Notes: a model not told the origin generated them from the letters alone. Numbered from the stretch's first letter, positions 53,331 to 62,731 are shown. The stretch is 64,000 bases of DNA from Bosea sp. NBC_00550 (GCF_026020075.1 NZ_CP102772.1:1116001-1180000); one strand, 5' to 3'. Numbers and translations are program-made.

Positions 53331-55130
53331 GTGACACCGATCGAAAGCACTGCCCTGGTTACGGTCGTCACGATCGCACTGTTCACCTGGAACAGGCTGC
53401 CGGTCGTCGTGGTCGCGATCGGAGCGGCGCTGGCGCTATGGGCGACGGGCGTGGTTACGCTCGATCAGGCCTTCGCCGGCTTCGGCGATCGCGCCGCGCT
53501 CTTCGTCGCCAGCCTCTTCGTCATCAGCGCGGCGCTGGAGAGGACCGGCGTCACTGCCTGGGCGGGGCAGTATCTGATCGCCAAGGCCGGTGCCGACGCC
53601 CGAACCCGCCTGCTGATCATCATCATGGTGGCGGCCGGCTGTCTCAGCGCGTTCATCAGCGGCAGCGGCGCGGTCGCGGCGTTGATGCCGGTCGCGGTCA
53701 TGGCGGCGGTGCGTTTGCACCAGTCGCCATCCCAGCTCCTGATGCCGCTCGCCTTCGCCTCCCATGCCGGCTCCAACCTGCTGCTGACGGGGGCGCCGAA
53801 GAACATCCTCGTCTCCGAAGCGCTGGAGGATGCCGGCCTGCACGGATTCGCTTTCGCCGAGTTCGCGCTTGTCGGCCTGCCGCTGCTGGCCGGCACGATC
53901 GCGATCATCCTGTTGCTCGGTCGCCGCCTGCTGCCGCAGGAGAGCAGCGCGCGGCTGCCGGCCGATTTCAGCCGGCATGCCCAGACCCTCGTGGAGCATT
54001 ACGGGCTGAGCGACGGCATCTTCAGGCTGCGCGTGCGCGCGACCTCCTCCTATGTCGGCATCGCCTCGGCGGATATCGATGTCGGCGCGGACGGGCGGCT
54101 CAGCCTGATGGCCGTGCAGGCTGGGGCCTCCGGCACGCCGCTGCGCGCGCCCGCCGTTTCGGAGGGCGACTATCTGCTGGTGCGCGGCGATGCGGAGGCC
54201 ATCGCGACGCTGGCCGCCGAAAAGCATCTCGCCCTGCGCGACGAGCAGACGGAAACGGGGCTGTTCAGCCGTCGTTCGGGTCTCGCCGAGGTGGTGATCC
54301 CGCCGCGCTCGGCGCTGATCGGCCGCGCGCTGTTTCCTGGCATGGTCACCGATAGCGGCGATCTCGTCGTGCTGGCGGTGCAGCGGGCGGGCGTCGATCT
54401 CGATCCTGGCGATACGCTTCTGGCCGGCGACACGCTCCTGCTCGAAGGCAGTTGGGAGGCTCTCGATCTGCGTCTCGACGATCCCGATGTGCTCGTCGTC
54501 AACTCTCCCGACCTCGTCAGGCGACAGGCCGTGCCGATGGGCGCAGGCGCAGGCGTCGCGCTGGCCGTGCTGGCCTGTCTCGTCACGCTGCTCGCGACCG
54601 GCATCGTCCCGCCCGCCGTCGCCGGATTGCTCTGTGCCAGCGCGCTGATCGCAGCTGGCATCATGACCGTCGAGCAGGCCTATCGCGCGATCAACTGGAC
54701 GACGGTGATCCTGATCGCGGCGATGATGCCGCTCTCCACCGCCATGGTGCAGTCAGGCGCGGCCAAGGTCGTCGCGGACCATCTGGTGACGCTGACCGGC
54801 GGGGCAGGGCCGATCGTCTTCCTCGCCGGCCTCTTCGTGCTGACCGCGAGCCTCGGCCAGGTCATGAGCAATACGGCGACGACCATGCTGGTCATCCCGA
54901 TCGCCATGGCTGCCGCTGCCGGCATGGGCGTCTCGCCGCGCCCGGTGCTGATGAGCCTGTGCATCGCCGGCTCGGCGTCGTTCCTGACGCCGATCGCGAC
55001 CGCGACCAACATGATGGTCATGGGCCCGGGTGGCTACAGCTTCAACAGCTACTGGAAGCTCGGCACGCCGCTGATGCTCTGGTTCTTCGTCATGGCCGTG
55101 TTCTACGTGCCGCTGGTCTGGCGGTTTTGA
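53331..55130 (+). CDS. SLC13/DASS-family permease with RCK_C domains (second copy)
   Basis: 599 residues in the same layout as the protein at 25570-27399: helices, two TrkA-C-like domains, helices; signature MSNTATTMLVIPIAM and FLTPIATATNMMVMGPGGYSF. Start GTG 53331 with AGAGGA 7 nt upstream, 21 nt after the last Mrp gene, so it is probably cotranscribed. Na+ extruded by the antiporter could drive uptake through this carrier, if it is Na+-coupled. Confidence 0.88.
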   Translation: MTPIESTALVTVVTIALFTWNRLPVVVVAIGAALALWATGVVTLDQAFAGFGDRAALFVASLFVISAALERTGVTAWAGQYLIAKAGADARTRLLIIIMVAAGCLSAFISGSGAVAALMPVAVMAAVRLHQSPSQLLMPLAFASHAGSNLLLTGAPKNILVSEALEDAGLHGFAFAEFALVGLPLLAGTIAIILLLGRRLLPQESSARLPADFSRHAQTLVEHYGLSDGIFRLRVRATSSYVGIASADIDVGADGRLSLMAVQAGASGTPLRAPAVSEGDYLLVRGDAEAIATLAAEKHLALRDEQTETGLFSRRSGLAEVVIPPRSALIGRALFPGMVTDSGDLVVLAVQRAGVDLDPGDTLLAGDTLLLEGSWEALDLRLDDPDVLVVNSPDLVRRQAVPMGAGAGVALAVLACLVTLLATGIVPPAVAGLLCASALIAAGIMTVEQAYRAINWTTVILIAAMMPLSTAMVQSGAAKVVADHLVTLTGGAGPIVFLAGLFVLTASLGQVMSNTATTMLVIPIAMAAAAGMGVSPRPVLMSLCIAGSASFLTPIATATNMMVMGPGGYSFNSYWKLGTPLMLWFFVMAVFYVPLVWRF

Positions 55131-55149
55131 GGGCGCCCGGCCCGCCGCT

Positions 55150-55440
55150 TCAGGCCCTGTGACCTCCGAAACGCCTCCAGGCCCACAGCGCGACGAGGAC
55201 GATGAGCGAGCCGACGAAGGCCGCGATCACGTCCCTCAACGAGATCGCGATGCCGTCGAGGCTGGGCAGAAGCTGGAGCCAACGGAAGAGCAGGCCGCCA
55301 ATGACGGCGCCGATCAGGCCGACCGCCAGATTTCGCAGCAGGCCGAAGCCGCGCTTGTCCCATTTGATGACCAGGCCCGCGAGGCTGCCGCCGATCACGC
55401 CGATGATGATCCAGACAATGAGATGATCGAGCGTCTGCAT
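55150..55440 (-). CDS. GlsB/YeaQ/YmgE-family small membrane protein
   Basis: 96 residues, three helices (DHLIVWIIIGVIGGSLAGLVIKW, NLAVGLIGAVIGGLLF, DVIAAFVGSLIVLVALWAWRRF). Matches the transglycosylase-associated/GlsB stress family by its glycine-zipper pattern and length. Convergent with the SLC13 gene, 19 bp apart. Function unproven. Confidence 0.85.
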   Translation of the reverse strand: MQTLDHLIVWIIIGVIGGSLAGLVIKWDKRGFGLLRNLAVGLIGAVIGGLLFRWLQLLPSLDGIAISLRDVIAAFVGSLIVLVALWAWRRFGGHRA

Positions 55441-55515
55441 GCTTCCCCCTGCCGCATTCGATGAAACGAGTCCGAGCGGCGCGCTGTCCGCCCACCCGGC
55501 TGATGAAGACTAGAC

Positions 55516-55821
55516 TCAGACCAAACGGCACCGACGGATAAACCCGCCGAACCGGTCGCGATAGATACGGCATACCGGCCGGCTACGGCGGTAGTGACGG
55601 CGATGCCAGCGGCGATAACGATGGTGATGCGGCCGGCGGTGATGATGATGCCCCCGACGCGACCAATCGATCGGCGTCCCGTCCGACAGCCTGATATCCT
55701 GATCGGGCAGCAGGGGCGGGCTCGGCTCGGCTGGGGCCGCTTCAGCCTGCTTCGCCGGCAAAGCCGAGGCGGCGCCGGCCGCAATGGCAAACAATCCGAA
55801 CAGGACTGACCGTCGTTCCAT
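55516..55821 (-). CDS. Exported His/Arg-rich small protein
   Basis: 101 residues: N-terminal signal (MERRSVLFGLFAIAAGAASALPA), an acidic-proline middle (PSPPLLPDQDIRLSDGTPID), then a His/Arg-rich segment (SRRGHHHHRRPHHHRYRRWH) and a Cys-containing tail. His clusters suggest metal or nucleic-acid/anion binding in the periplasm, but no family is recognised. Compare the protein at 23144-23386. Confidence 0.6.
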   Translation of the reverse strand: MERRSVLFGLFAIAAGAASALPAKQAEAAPAEPSPPLLPDQDIRLSDGTPIDWSRRGHHHHRRPHHHRYRRWHRRHYRRSRPVCRIYRDRFGGFIRRCRLV

Positions 55822-55886
55822 GGAACCGACTCCAAGCTCGCTTCGCGAGTAGCCTAGATCGTTCGCAGGCTGGCCGCCAACATTCA

Positions 55887-56774
55887 TCATCGGAACAGGC
55901 CGGTCAGGATCGCGGCGACATGCTGCAGCGCGAGGTCCTTCATGCGCCGCCGGTGCCAGGCGAGATGCAGGGTGAAACCGGCCACGTCGATCGGCGGCGG
56001 AAACGAGACGAGCCCATCGAAATCGGCCAGGACGCGCGACGGGAGCAGCGCGATCATGTCCGAGCCGTGCAGCAAGGTCGGGACCATCTGGAAGTTCGCC
56101 ACGACGAAGCCGACGCGTCGCGACAGGCCGCGGCTGGCCAGCTCGATATCGATCGGGGTGCGCGTGTCGCCGCGACCCGAAACCAGGATGTGCGGATAGG
56201 CGAGCCAACTCTTCAGGTCGAAGGCGTTTGCCGCCGGATGCCCGCGCCGCATCGCGACGGCGTAGCGTTCGACCAGCAGCTCCTCACGATGGAGATCGTC
56301 CACCGCCGGAGGGAACACCGAAATGGCGAGATCGCTGGTGCCGTCGACCAGCGCGGCCCGGGCCGTGTCGGCGCCGTGCCAGGGCTGGATCACCACATCG
56401 ATCCCCGGCGCCGAATGCTGCAGTTCCTGCTGCAACGGCCCGATGATGAACAGCGCCGGATAATCGGCCGTGGTGATGCGCAGCGTCTGGCGGATCTCCT
56501 CAAGCGGCACGGCCGGCGGATCAACGAGCTCGGTCACGCTCGCCAGCAGCGATTTCAGTGGCGCGCGCAGCGCTTCCGCCTTCGGCGTCAGCGACATCGT
56601 TCCCCGTCCGCGTTCGAGAAGCTCGTCCCGAAACAGATGGCGGCAACGCTGCAGCGCCGCCGAGGCCGCCGGCTGCGACAATCCCAGCCTGTCGGCCGCG
56701 CGGCTGACATGCGCTTCGTCGAGCAGCGCGTCGAGGACCACCAGAAGGTTGAGGTCGAGCGATCGTAAATTCAT
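55887..56774 (-). CDS. LysR-family transcriptional regulator
   Basis: 295 residues: N-terminal winged HTH (LDLNLLVVLDALLDEAHVSRAADRLGLSQPAAS) and C-terminal periplasmic-binding-like effector domain. NodD-like opening wording. It diverges from a quinone-reductase gene with 85 bp between the starts, the classic LysR layout, and so probably controls it. A perfect palindrome ATAGATCTAT sits between them. Confidence 0.92.
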   Translation of the reverse strand: MNLRSLDLNLLVVLDALLDEAHVSRAADRLGLSQPAASAALQRCRHLFRDELLERGRGTMSLTPKAEALRAPLKSLLASVTELVDPPAVPLEEIRQTLRITTADYPALFIIGPLQQELQHSAPGIDVVIQPWHGADTARAALVDGTSDLAISVFPPAVDDLHREELLVERYAVAMRRGHPAANAFDLKSWLAYPHILVSGRGDTRTPIDIELASRGLSRRVGFVVANFQMVPTLLHGSDMIALLPSRVLADFDGLVSFPPPIDVAGFTLHLAWHRRRMKDLALQHVAAILTGLFR

Positions 56775-56789
56775 GGATCGAATAACAAC

Positions 56790-56799
56790 ATAGATCTAT
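56790..56799. promoter_or_regulatory. Palindrome ATAGATCTAT in LysR/oxidoreductase intergenic region
   Basis: A 10-bp perfect palindrome in a short A+T-rich patch, 15 bp before the LysR start and 60 bp before the divergent gene. Position and symmetry fit a LysR-type box, though the T-N11-A form is not exact. Confidence 0.45.
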
Positions 56800-56859
56800 A
56801 ATCGATTGGAGTAATTTCTTGGCTGGCCACAGGGTCGCTCCATCCCCAAGGAGACGACC

Positions 56860-57435
56860 ATGACCAAGACGCTGATCCTCCTTTTCCACCGCGACCTGTC
56901 GCAATCCAATGCCAATGCCGCGATGGCGGCGGCCGCCAGCAGGCTGCCCGACGTCGAGATCGTCGACATGCAAGCGGCCTACCCCGGCGGGATCGACATC
57001 TTCCGCGACGGCGAGCGCGAGGCGGCCCGGCTGCTCGCCACAGACCGCATCGTGCTGCAGTTCCCGATCCAGTGGTATTCGACCCCGGCTCTGCTGAAGT
57101 CCTGGCAGGATGCCGTGCTCACCCGGATGTTCTATCTCGCCTATGAAGCGGAGGGGCGATTGTTGGAAGGAACGCCGCTGATGCTGGCCGCGACCGCCGG
57201 CAACGTGCCCGAGGCCTATCGACCGGGCGGGCGGAACATGTTCCCGATGATCGAGCTGCTTGCCCCCTTGCGCGCCACGGCCCATCGCTGCGGCCTGCCC
57301 TGGAGCGAGCCCTTCATCCTCTACCAGGCGGACAAGCTCTCGCCGGAAGCGCTCGAAGACGCTGCCGCCGGTTATGTGTCCGATCTGGAACGATGGGTCG
57401 CGGCGACCCCTGCGGCCCGAACGAGAGCTGCCTGA
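56860..57435 (+). CDS. NAD(P)H-dependent quinone/flavin oxidoreductase (KefF/MdaB-like)
   Basis: 191 residues, flavodoxin-like fold (TLILLFHRDLSQSNANAAMA; FQFPIQWYSTPALLKSWQD is shortened here to QFPIQWYSTPALLK). FMN/FAD-dependent two-electron reduction of quinones. AAGGAG lies 6 nt before ATG 56860. Divergent from LysR; convergent with the methyltransferase, 1 bp apart. Confidence 0.88.
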   Translation: MTKTLILLFHRDLSQSNANAAMAAAASRLPDVEIVDMQAAYPGGIDIFRDGEREAARLLATDRIVLQFPIQWYSTPALLKSWQDAVLTRMFYLAYEAEGRLLEGTPLMLAATAGNVPEAYRPGGRNMFPMIELLAPLRATAHRCGLPWSEPFILYQADKLSPEALEDAAAGYVSDLERWVAATPAARTRAA

Positions 57436-57436
57436 G

Positions 57437-58237
57437 TCAGGGCCGTGCGATGACGAGTCGCAGCGAGCCTTCGAAGCTGGGCTGGCGGCGCAGGAAGCCG
57501 TAGCAGCAATCCCAGGCGCCGGATTCGATATCCTGCCGCAGATGCTCGATCGAGGCGGCGTTCTCGGTTTCGCTCACGAAGCTCCAGGCCGAGCAGGCCG
57601 AACGCGCACCCGGCTCGAGGAAAAGCTCAGGCCGGCCGTAATAGGCCTCGTTGAAGCCGTCGCGGCAGGCGAGGGGAATCGGGACCGCGACGATCTCGAC
57701 ATCGCCGCCCAGTACGGCACCGATATGCCCGAGCGAGGGATAGCGCCGCGCCTCGGTCGCCAGCACCGCAGGGGCGTAGTGATTGAGCCAGAAGGCCTCC
57801 ACCAGCTCCGGATCGCAGGACAGGATGACGACCGGTCCGCGCGTGACCCGGCGCATCTCGCGCAGACCCGCGTCGAGGTCCTGCCATTGATGCACGGTGA
57901 AGGTTGCCATGCTCGCGTCGAAGAATTGGTCGGGGAAGGGCAGTTTCTCCGCCGTCGCATCGATCGCCACGGCGATGTCGGCCGGCCGCTGCGCCCGCAT
58001 CGAGGCGGAGGGCTCGATACCGGTCACGTCGCGGCTGCGCGGCTCGTAGGAGCCGGCGCCGGCCCCGACATTGAGGATGCGTCCGGCCGGGCCGAGCGCC
58101 GCCTCGATCAGGGCGGCGATGGCCGGTTCCGGCTGGCGATAGGAGGCGTAGCCCAAGCCGATCCGGCCATAATCGGCGTCGCCTGCGCTGCCATCCGCGC
58201 GGCGGGCGCTCGCCGCCGGTTGCAGGTCACTAGTCAT
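57437..58237 (-). CDS. SAM-dependent methyltransferase (class I)
   Basis: 266 residues. The SAM-binding motif I is ILNVGAGAGSYEP, followed by the acidic loop GIEPS and the motif-III-like FDASMATFTVHQW. Methyltransf_11 type; small-molecule acceptor likely but unknown. Start ATG 58237 (MTSDLQPAA) chosen; the longer frame to 58540 overlaps the next gene in antisense. Confidence 0.85.
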   Translation of the reverse strand: MTSDLQPAASARRADGSAGDADYGRIGLGYASYRQPEPAIAALIEAALGPAGRILNVGAGAGSYEPRSRDVTGIEPSASMRAQRPADIAVAIDATAEKLPFPDQFFDASMATFTVHQWQDLDAGLREMRRVTRGPVVILSCDPELVEAFWLNHYAPAVLATEARRYPSLGHIGAVLGGDVEIVAVPIPLACRDGFNEAYYGRPELFLEPGARSACSAWSFVSETENAASIEHLRQDIESGAWDCCYGFLRRQPSFEGSLRLVIARP

Positions 58238-58419
58238 GCAAGGGCCTCCGCTGCGCAGCCGCCGGATATCTCGGCGCGGGGCCGATTCCCTACCAGATGG
58301 CGTGGGCGAGGATTGCCATGATCCGCCATCGCTCGGGAAGGCCTTCGTTGTCGCCTGCCGGACGATGGTGGTAGGACACCGGCCAGACTTCAGCCGGACA
58401 TTCAACGAGGCGCAGGACC

Positions 58420-58938
58420 ATGTTCGAAGCACATCGCATCGACAGCACCGACAAGGCGTCATTCCATCGCGAACTCGCGGCGCAGCTCGAGGCCCTGCTC
58501 GCGGGCGAGCCCGACCCCATCGCCAACGCGGCCAACACATCGGCGCTGCTCTTCCAGACGATGCCCGACCTGAACTGGGCCGGCTTCTATCTGATGCGCG
58601 ACGGCGAGCTCGTGCTCGGCCCGTTCCAGGGCAAGCCGGCCTGCGTCCGCATTCCGGTCGGCAAGGGCGTCTGCGGCACGGCTGCAGCGCGCGGCGTCTC
58701 GGTCCTCGTCGAGGATGTGCACGCCTTTCCGGGCCATATCGCCTGCGATTCGGCTTCGCGTTCGGAGCTCGTCGTGCCTCTGATCGGTCGCGACGGCGTC
58801 GTCGGCGTCATCGATTTGGACAGCCCGTTGACCGGGCGCTTCGACGCCGCCGATCAGGCCGGCATCGAGCGGATCGCAGCGATTTATCTGGCCGCCTGCG
58901 GCGAGACTGAGGGCGCCGCCCTGGCCAAGGCGTCCTGA
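58420..58938 (+). CDS. msrC: Free methionine-(R)-sulfoxide reductase (GAF-domain)
   Basis: 172-residue GAF protein. The three fRMsr cysteines have exactly the spacing of the E. coli enzyme (84/94/118): here C75 (KPACVRI), C85 (KGVCGTA) and C109 (HIACDSA). NWAGFY and VVPL..DGVVGVIDLDSP are typical. It reduces free Met-R-sulfoxide with thioredoxin. It is followed at 9 nt by a ModE-like regulator. Confidence 0.92.
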   Translation: MFEAHRIDSTDKASFHRELAAQLEALLAGEPDPIANAANTSALLFQTMPDLNWAGFYLMRDGELVLGPFQGKPACVRIPVGKGVCGTAAARGVSVLVEDVHAFPGHIACDSASRSELVVPLIGRDGVVGVIDLDSPLTGRFDAADQAGIERIAAIYLAACGETEGAALAKAS

Positions 58939-58947
58939 GCGGCCGCG

Positions 58948-59298
58948 ATGGCTTCGCTCAGCCTGCGCATTCAGCTCAATCCGGAAGGCCGGATCGGCCC
59001 GGGCAAGATCGAATTGCTCGAGCAGATCGCCGCGCAGGGCTCGATCTCGGCCGCGGGCAGGGCGATGGCGATGTCCTATCGTCGGGCCTGGGAGCTGGTC
59101 GAGGAACTGAACGCCCTCTTCGGCAAGCCGGTGGTCGAGCGACAGACCGGTGGCCGCAATGGCGGCGGAGCCAAGGTGACCGATCTCGGCCAGGCCTTGA
59201 TCACGCGCTTCCGCGCCGTCGAGCTGGCTGCCGCCGCGGCGGCAAGCGAGCATCTCGCCGCTCTTCAGGCCGAGATCGACCGACCGGCCGATTCCTGA
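58948..59298 (+). CDS. ModE N-terminal-type winged HTH regulator
   Basis: 116 residues, corresponding to the DNA-binding half of ModE (GKIELLEQIAAQGSISAAGRAMAMSYRRAWELVEELN, then the wing GGRNGGGAKVTDLG). The molybdate-binding TOBE domains are absent, so it is a stand-alone repressor-like protein. Cotranscribed with msrC. No mod transporter is in the window. Confidence 0.88.
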   Translation: MASLSLRIQLNPEGRIGPGKIELLEQIAAQGSISAAGRAMAMSYRRAWELVEELNALFGKPVVERQTGGRNGGGAKVTDLGQALITRFRAVELAAAAAASEHLAALQAEIDRPADS

Positions 59299-59626
59299 AA
59301 ACCAGCGTCGGCATTGCACTCATCGAATAGCGGATATGTGAGAATGGCGCGATCGTCGATCGGCGCCGGGAAAGCAGCACAAGCGTGCCTGCATCGAGGC
59401 TGGTTTGCCTTGACATGACCGGTCGATTCGCACAGGCGTATCGCATATGCAGCATGGGTTCTGCAAGCCTTTTTTGTAATGATTCCAATGAGGAAGCAAC
59501 GGAGACCTTGATGCTCGGGATGCGCCCTTCGCACGGAGGCGATGGCCTCCTTGAAGAGCGCAAGTCGAGAGGCTCCGGGCCGGCAACAGCCGGGCGGCTT
59601 ACCTCCAGCGAAGACTGGACTGGATT
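59299..59626. other. Leader region of the exbB-exbD-tonB operon
   Basis: 328 bp without a credible gene. A TTGACA (59410-59415) could be a -35 but no good -10 is at 16-18 bp. GCATATGC (59443-59450) is a palindrome. A T-run (59470-59475) is not behind a clear hairpin. I see no convincing Fur, Irr or RirA site by eye. Confidence 0.5.
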
Positions 59627-60697
<1,071 letters not shown>

Positions 60698-60700
60698 GCC

Positions 60701-61150
60701 ATGGCCGTCTCCCTCAAGGATCCGCAGGACGGCGATCTCGGCGAGGTCAGTGACATCAACGTCACGCCCTTCATCGACGTCATCCTGGTGCTGCTGATCA
60801 TCTTCATGGTCGCGGCGCCGCTCTCCACCGTCGACGTCGCGGTCGATCTGCCGGTCTCGAATGCACAGCCGCAGCCGCGGCCGGATACACCCGTCTTTCT
60901 CACCGTGAAGGGCGACCTCTCGCTGGCGCTCGGCAACGACCCCTTGCCGCGCGAAGCGCTGCAGGCGACGCTCGACCAGCGCACCAGCCATGATCGCGAG
61001 CAGCGCGTCTTCCTCCGGGCCGACGGCACCGTCGCCTATCGCGAGCTGATGGAGGTGATGAACCTGCTGCGCAACGCCGGCTATCTGAAGATCGCCCTCG
61101 TCGGGCTCGAGGATACCGGGCAGGGCGCCGCCGCGGGGCCCAAGCCATGA
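60701..61150 (+). CDS. exbD: Biopolymer transporter ExbD
   Basis: 149 residues: single N-terminal helix with the proton-carrying Asp ([22 protein letters not shown]) and a periplasmic domain ([21 protein letters not shown]). Starts 3 nt after exbB; its stop overlaps tonB by 4 nt. Confidence 0.94.
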   Translation: MAVSLKDPQDGDLGEVSDINVTPFIDVILVLLIIFMVAAPLSTVDVAVDLPVSNAQPQPRPDTPVFLTVKGDLSLALGNDPLPREALQATLDQRTSHDREQRVFLRADGTVAYRELMEVMNLLRNAGYLKIALVGLEDTGQGAAAGPKP

Positions 61151-62013
61151 GCATGGAACGCCCGTCGCTCTCCCGTTTCGCACCGGCGGCGCTGCGCTGG
61201 AGCCTGGCGGCGCTCGTCGTCGTGAGTGCCCATGGCGTGGCCGGCTGGGTGGTAGCCAACTGGCAGCGTGCGGAGGCCGCGATCGGCGCTCCACCGGCCG
61301 CCGTGATGATCGAACTCGCCCCGCTCGCGGTCGCGCCCGAATCGCCGCAGCAGGACATCGCGCCGGGGCCGGAGATGGTCGAGGCGCAGCCGGAACCCGA
61401 ACCGCCGCCGCCCGAGCCGGTCGAGCAGCCGAAGGAGCCCGAGCCGCCACCGCCGGAACCGGAGCCCGTCGTGATCCCGGAGCCGGAGATCAAGATTCCC
61501 GAGCTGCCGCCGCTGCCGGACGCCGCCGCGATTCTGACGCCGCCGCCCAAGGAGCAGCCGAAGCCTCCGCCGCCGGATGTGAAGCCGAAGCCCAAGCCGA
61601 AGCCGAAGATCGTGGAACGGCGCAAGCCGGTGAACCCGGACAAGCCGAAGGCCGAGCAGACCACGGCTCCGCTCGCGCAAGCGCAGGACGCGCCCCGCGC
61701 TGCGGCGCCTGCTTCGGGCGCTTCGTCGGCTTCGCCGGCCGCCAACGCCAGCTGGCGCGGCTCGCTGATCGCCCATCTCAACCGCTTCAAGCGCTTCCCG
61801 AACGGCGCCAGCCCGGGTACCGTCCAGGTCGCTTTCAGTATCGATCGCGGTGGGCGAGTGTTGTCGGCCCGGCTGGTCCATGGATCGGGCGATGCGGCGC
61901 TGGACGAGGAGGCCGTCTCGATGGTTCGGCGGGCAAGCCCCGTTCCTGCGCCGCCGGACGGCATAGGCGGCAGCTCGATCGCGCTTGCGGTCCCCGTCCG
62001 GTTCTCCCGCTGA
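61147..62013 (+). CDS. tonB: TonB energy transducer
   Basis: 288 residues: N-terminal membrane anchor (about 15-38), a long rigid Pro-rich linker with EPEP and KPKP runs (about 75-165), and a C-terminal TonB domain (SLIAHLNRFKRFPNGASPG, VQVAFSIDRGGRVLSARLVH). It spans the periplasm to power outer-membrane receptors. No receptor gene is in the window. Confidence 0.93.
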   Translation: MSMERPSLSRFAPAALRWSLAALVVVSAHGVAGWVVANWQRAEAAIGAPPAAVMIELAPLAVAPESPQQDIAPGPEMVEAQPEPEPPPPEPVEQPKEPEPPPPEPEPVVIPEPEIKIPELPPLPDAAAILTPPPKEQPKPPPPDVKPKPKPKPKIVERRKPVNPDKPKAEQTTAPLAQAQDAPRAAAPASGASSASPAANASWRGSLIAHLNRFKRFPNGASPGTVQVAFSIDRGGRVLSARLVHGSGDAALDEEAVSMVRRASPVPAPPDGIGGSSIALAVPVRFSR

Positions 62014-62082
62014 AGCGGTGCGGAACGCTCGGGGCCGTTAGCGCGTAAACGCGTCAGGGTTATCGCGCAAAGGAGACGCGCC

Positions 62083-62100
62083 ATGGGTATCGCAAAATGA
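62083..62100 (+). CDS. Five-codon leader minicistron
   Basis: ATGGGTATCGCAAAATGA encodes MGIAK. AAAGGAG (62069-62075) is placed 7 nt before this ATG, not before the lipoprotein ATG. The stop overlaps the ATG of the next frame (ATGA). Its first 14 bases are a near copy of the first 14 of the lipoprotein gene, so it seems to have arisen by tandem duplication of the start region. Confidence 0.5.
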   Translation: MGIAK

Positions 62101-62345
62101 GTATCGCAAAGCTCGCCGCCGGGGCGCTCCTGGCGCTCGCCTGCAGCGGCTGCGTGACCAGTGCGGAACTACGGGCGGCGGATGAAGCGCGCTGCCGCTC
62201 CTTCGGCTTCCGTGCATCGAGCGACGGCTTCGCGAACTGCCTGCTGCAACTCGATCTCGATCGTGCGGCGGATCGGCGCTACCGCTTCGATCGGTTCGAT
62301 GCGTCCTTCGGTGGACCGCCCTGGTACTACGGCCGCCGTTGGTGA
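62097..62345 (+). CDS. Small lipoprotein
   Basis: 82 residues with lipobox SGC (LALACSGCVTS), then a hydrophilic body with three Cys in all and an Arg/Asp-rich, aromatic end (PPWYYGRRW). No family recognised. Translation probably restarts from the 5-codon cistron. It follows tonB by 83 nt. Confidence 0.7.
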   Translation: MSIAKLAAGALLALACSGCVTSAELRAADEARCRSFGFRASSDGFANCLLQLDLDRAADRRYRFDRFDASFGGPPWYYGRRW

Positions 62346-62360
62346 GGCCGCCCCCTCCGC

Positions 62361-62446
62361 AAAGAAAAAAGGGCCGCGCGGGAAGCGCAGCCCAAGTCTA
62401 GGGAGGAAACGCCCAAGGAGGGCGGCGCAACATCGCTGCTGCGCTG
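62361..62446 (-). ncRNA. mmgR: mmgR/alpha-r8-like trans-acting small RNA
   Basis: On the minus strand a hairpin CGCCC-TCCTT-GGGCG (62424-62410) is followed by TTTCCTCCCT (62409-62400), the invariant single-stranded core I remember for the rhizobial mmgR/suhB family, then a terminator stem GGGC.GCGC/GCGC.GCCC (62393-62371) and a T-tract (62370-62361). A TATCTA -10 (62457-62452) and CTTGCG -35 (62481-62476), 18 bp apart, would start it near 62446, giving about 85 nt, close to the known length. mmgR tunes PHB storage in Sinorhizobium. The family call is from memory of the motif. Confidence 0.72.
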
Positions 62447-62664
62447 CACCCTAGATAGGAGCGTGACCGCGGCCTCGCAAGAGAAAAAGGGCAGCACAGC
62501 TGACTTATTTTTAAGCGACTGATTTCCGTTTGAAATCAATGAGCTTGCCGCGGCGCCCGCTATAATTTGGGCAGTGCCTGTCGGCGGCCGTACGCGACTG
62601 CATCGCCCCCGCGGATTTCGGTCGGGGACGACATCGGGGCGGAATCGCGGATGAAGAGGGCTTC

Positions 62665-62731
62665 ATTCTCGGGCGCCGCGCAGCGGCGACCCGAGAATTT
62701 CGTCGAAGCAAGGCTCGGGTCGCGCCCGAGC
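62665..62731. repeat. Two-hairpin palindromic intergenic repeat (BIME-like)
   Basis: Hairpin 1: ATTCTCGGGCGCCGC (62665-62679) pairs with 62683-62698 with one bulged base. Hairpin 2: GCTCGGG/CCCGAGC (62713-62719, 62725-62731). Both share the CTCGGG/CCCGAG core. Such paired palindromes are scattered between genes in many Hyphomicrobiales. It lies just downstream of the M20D gene and may end its transcript. Confidence 0.65.

Noticed and set aside
59410..59449. Consensus promoter for exbB from TTGACA
   Set aside because: No acceptable -10 at 16-18 bp; CATATG is too far away.
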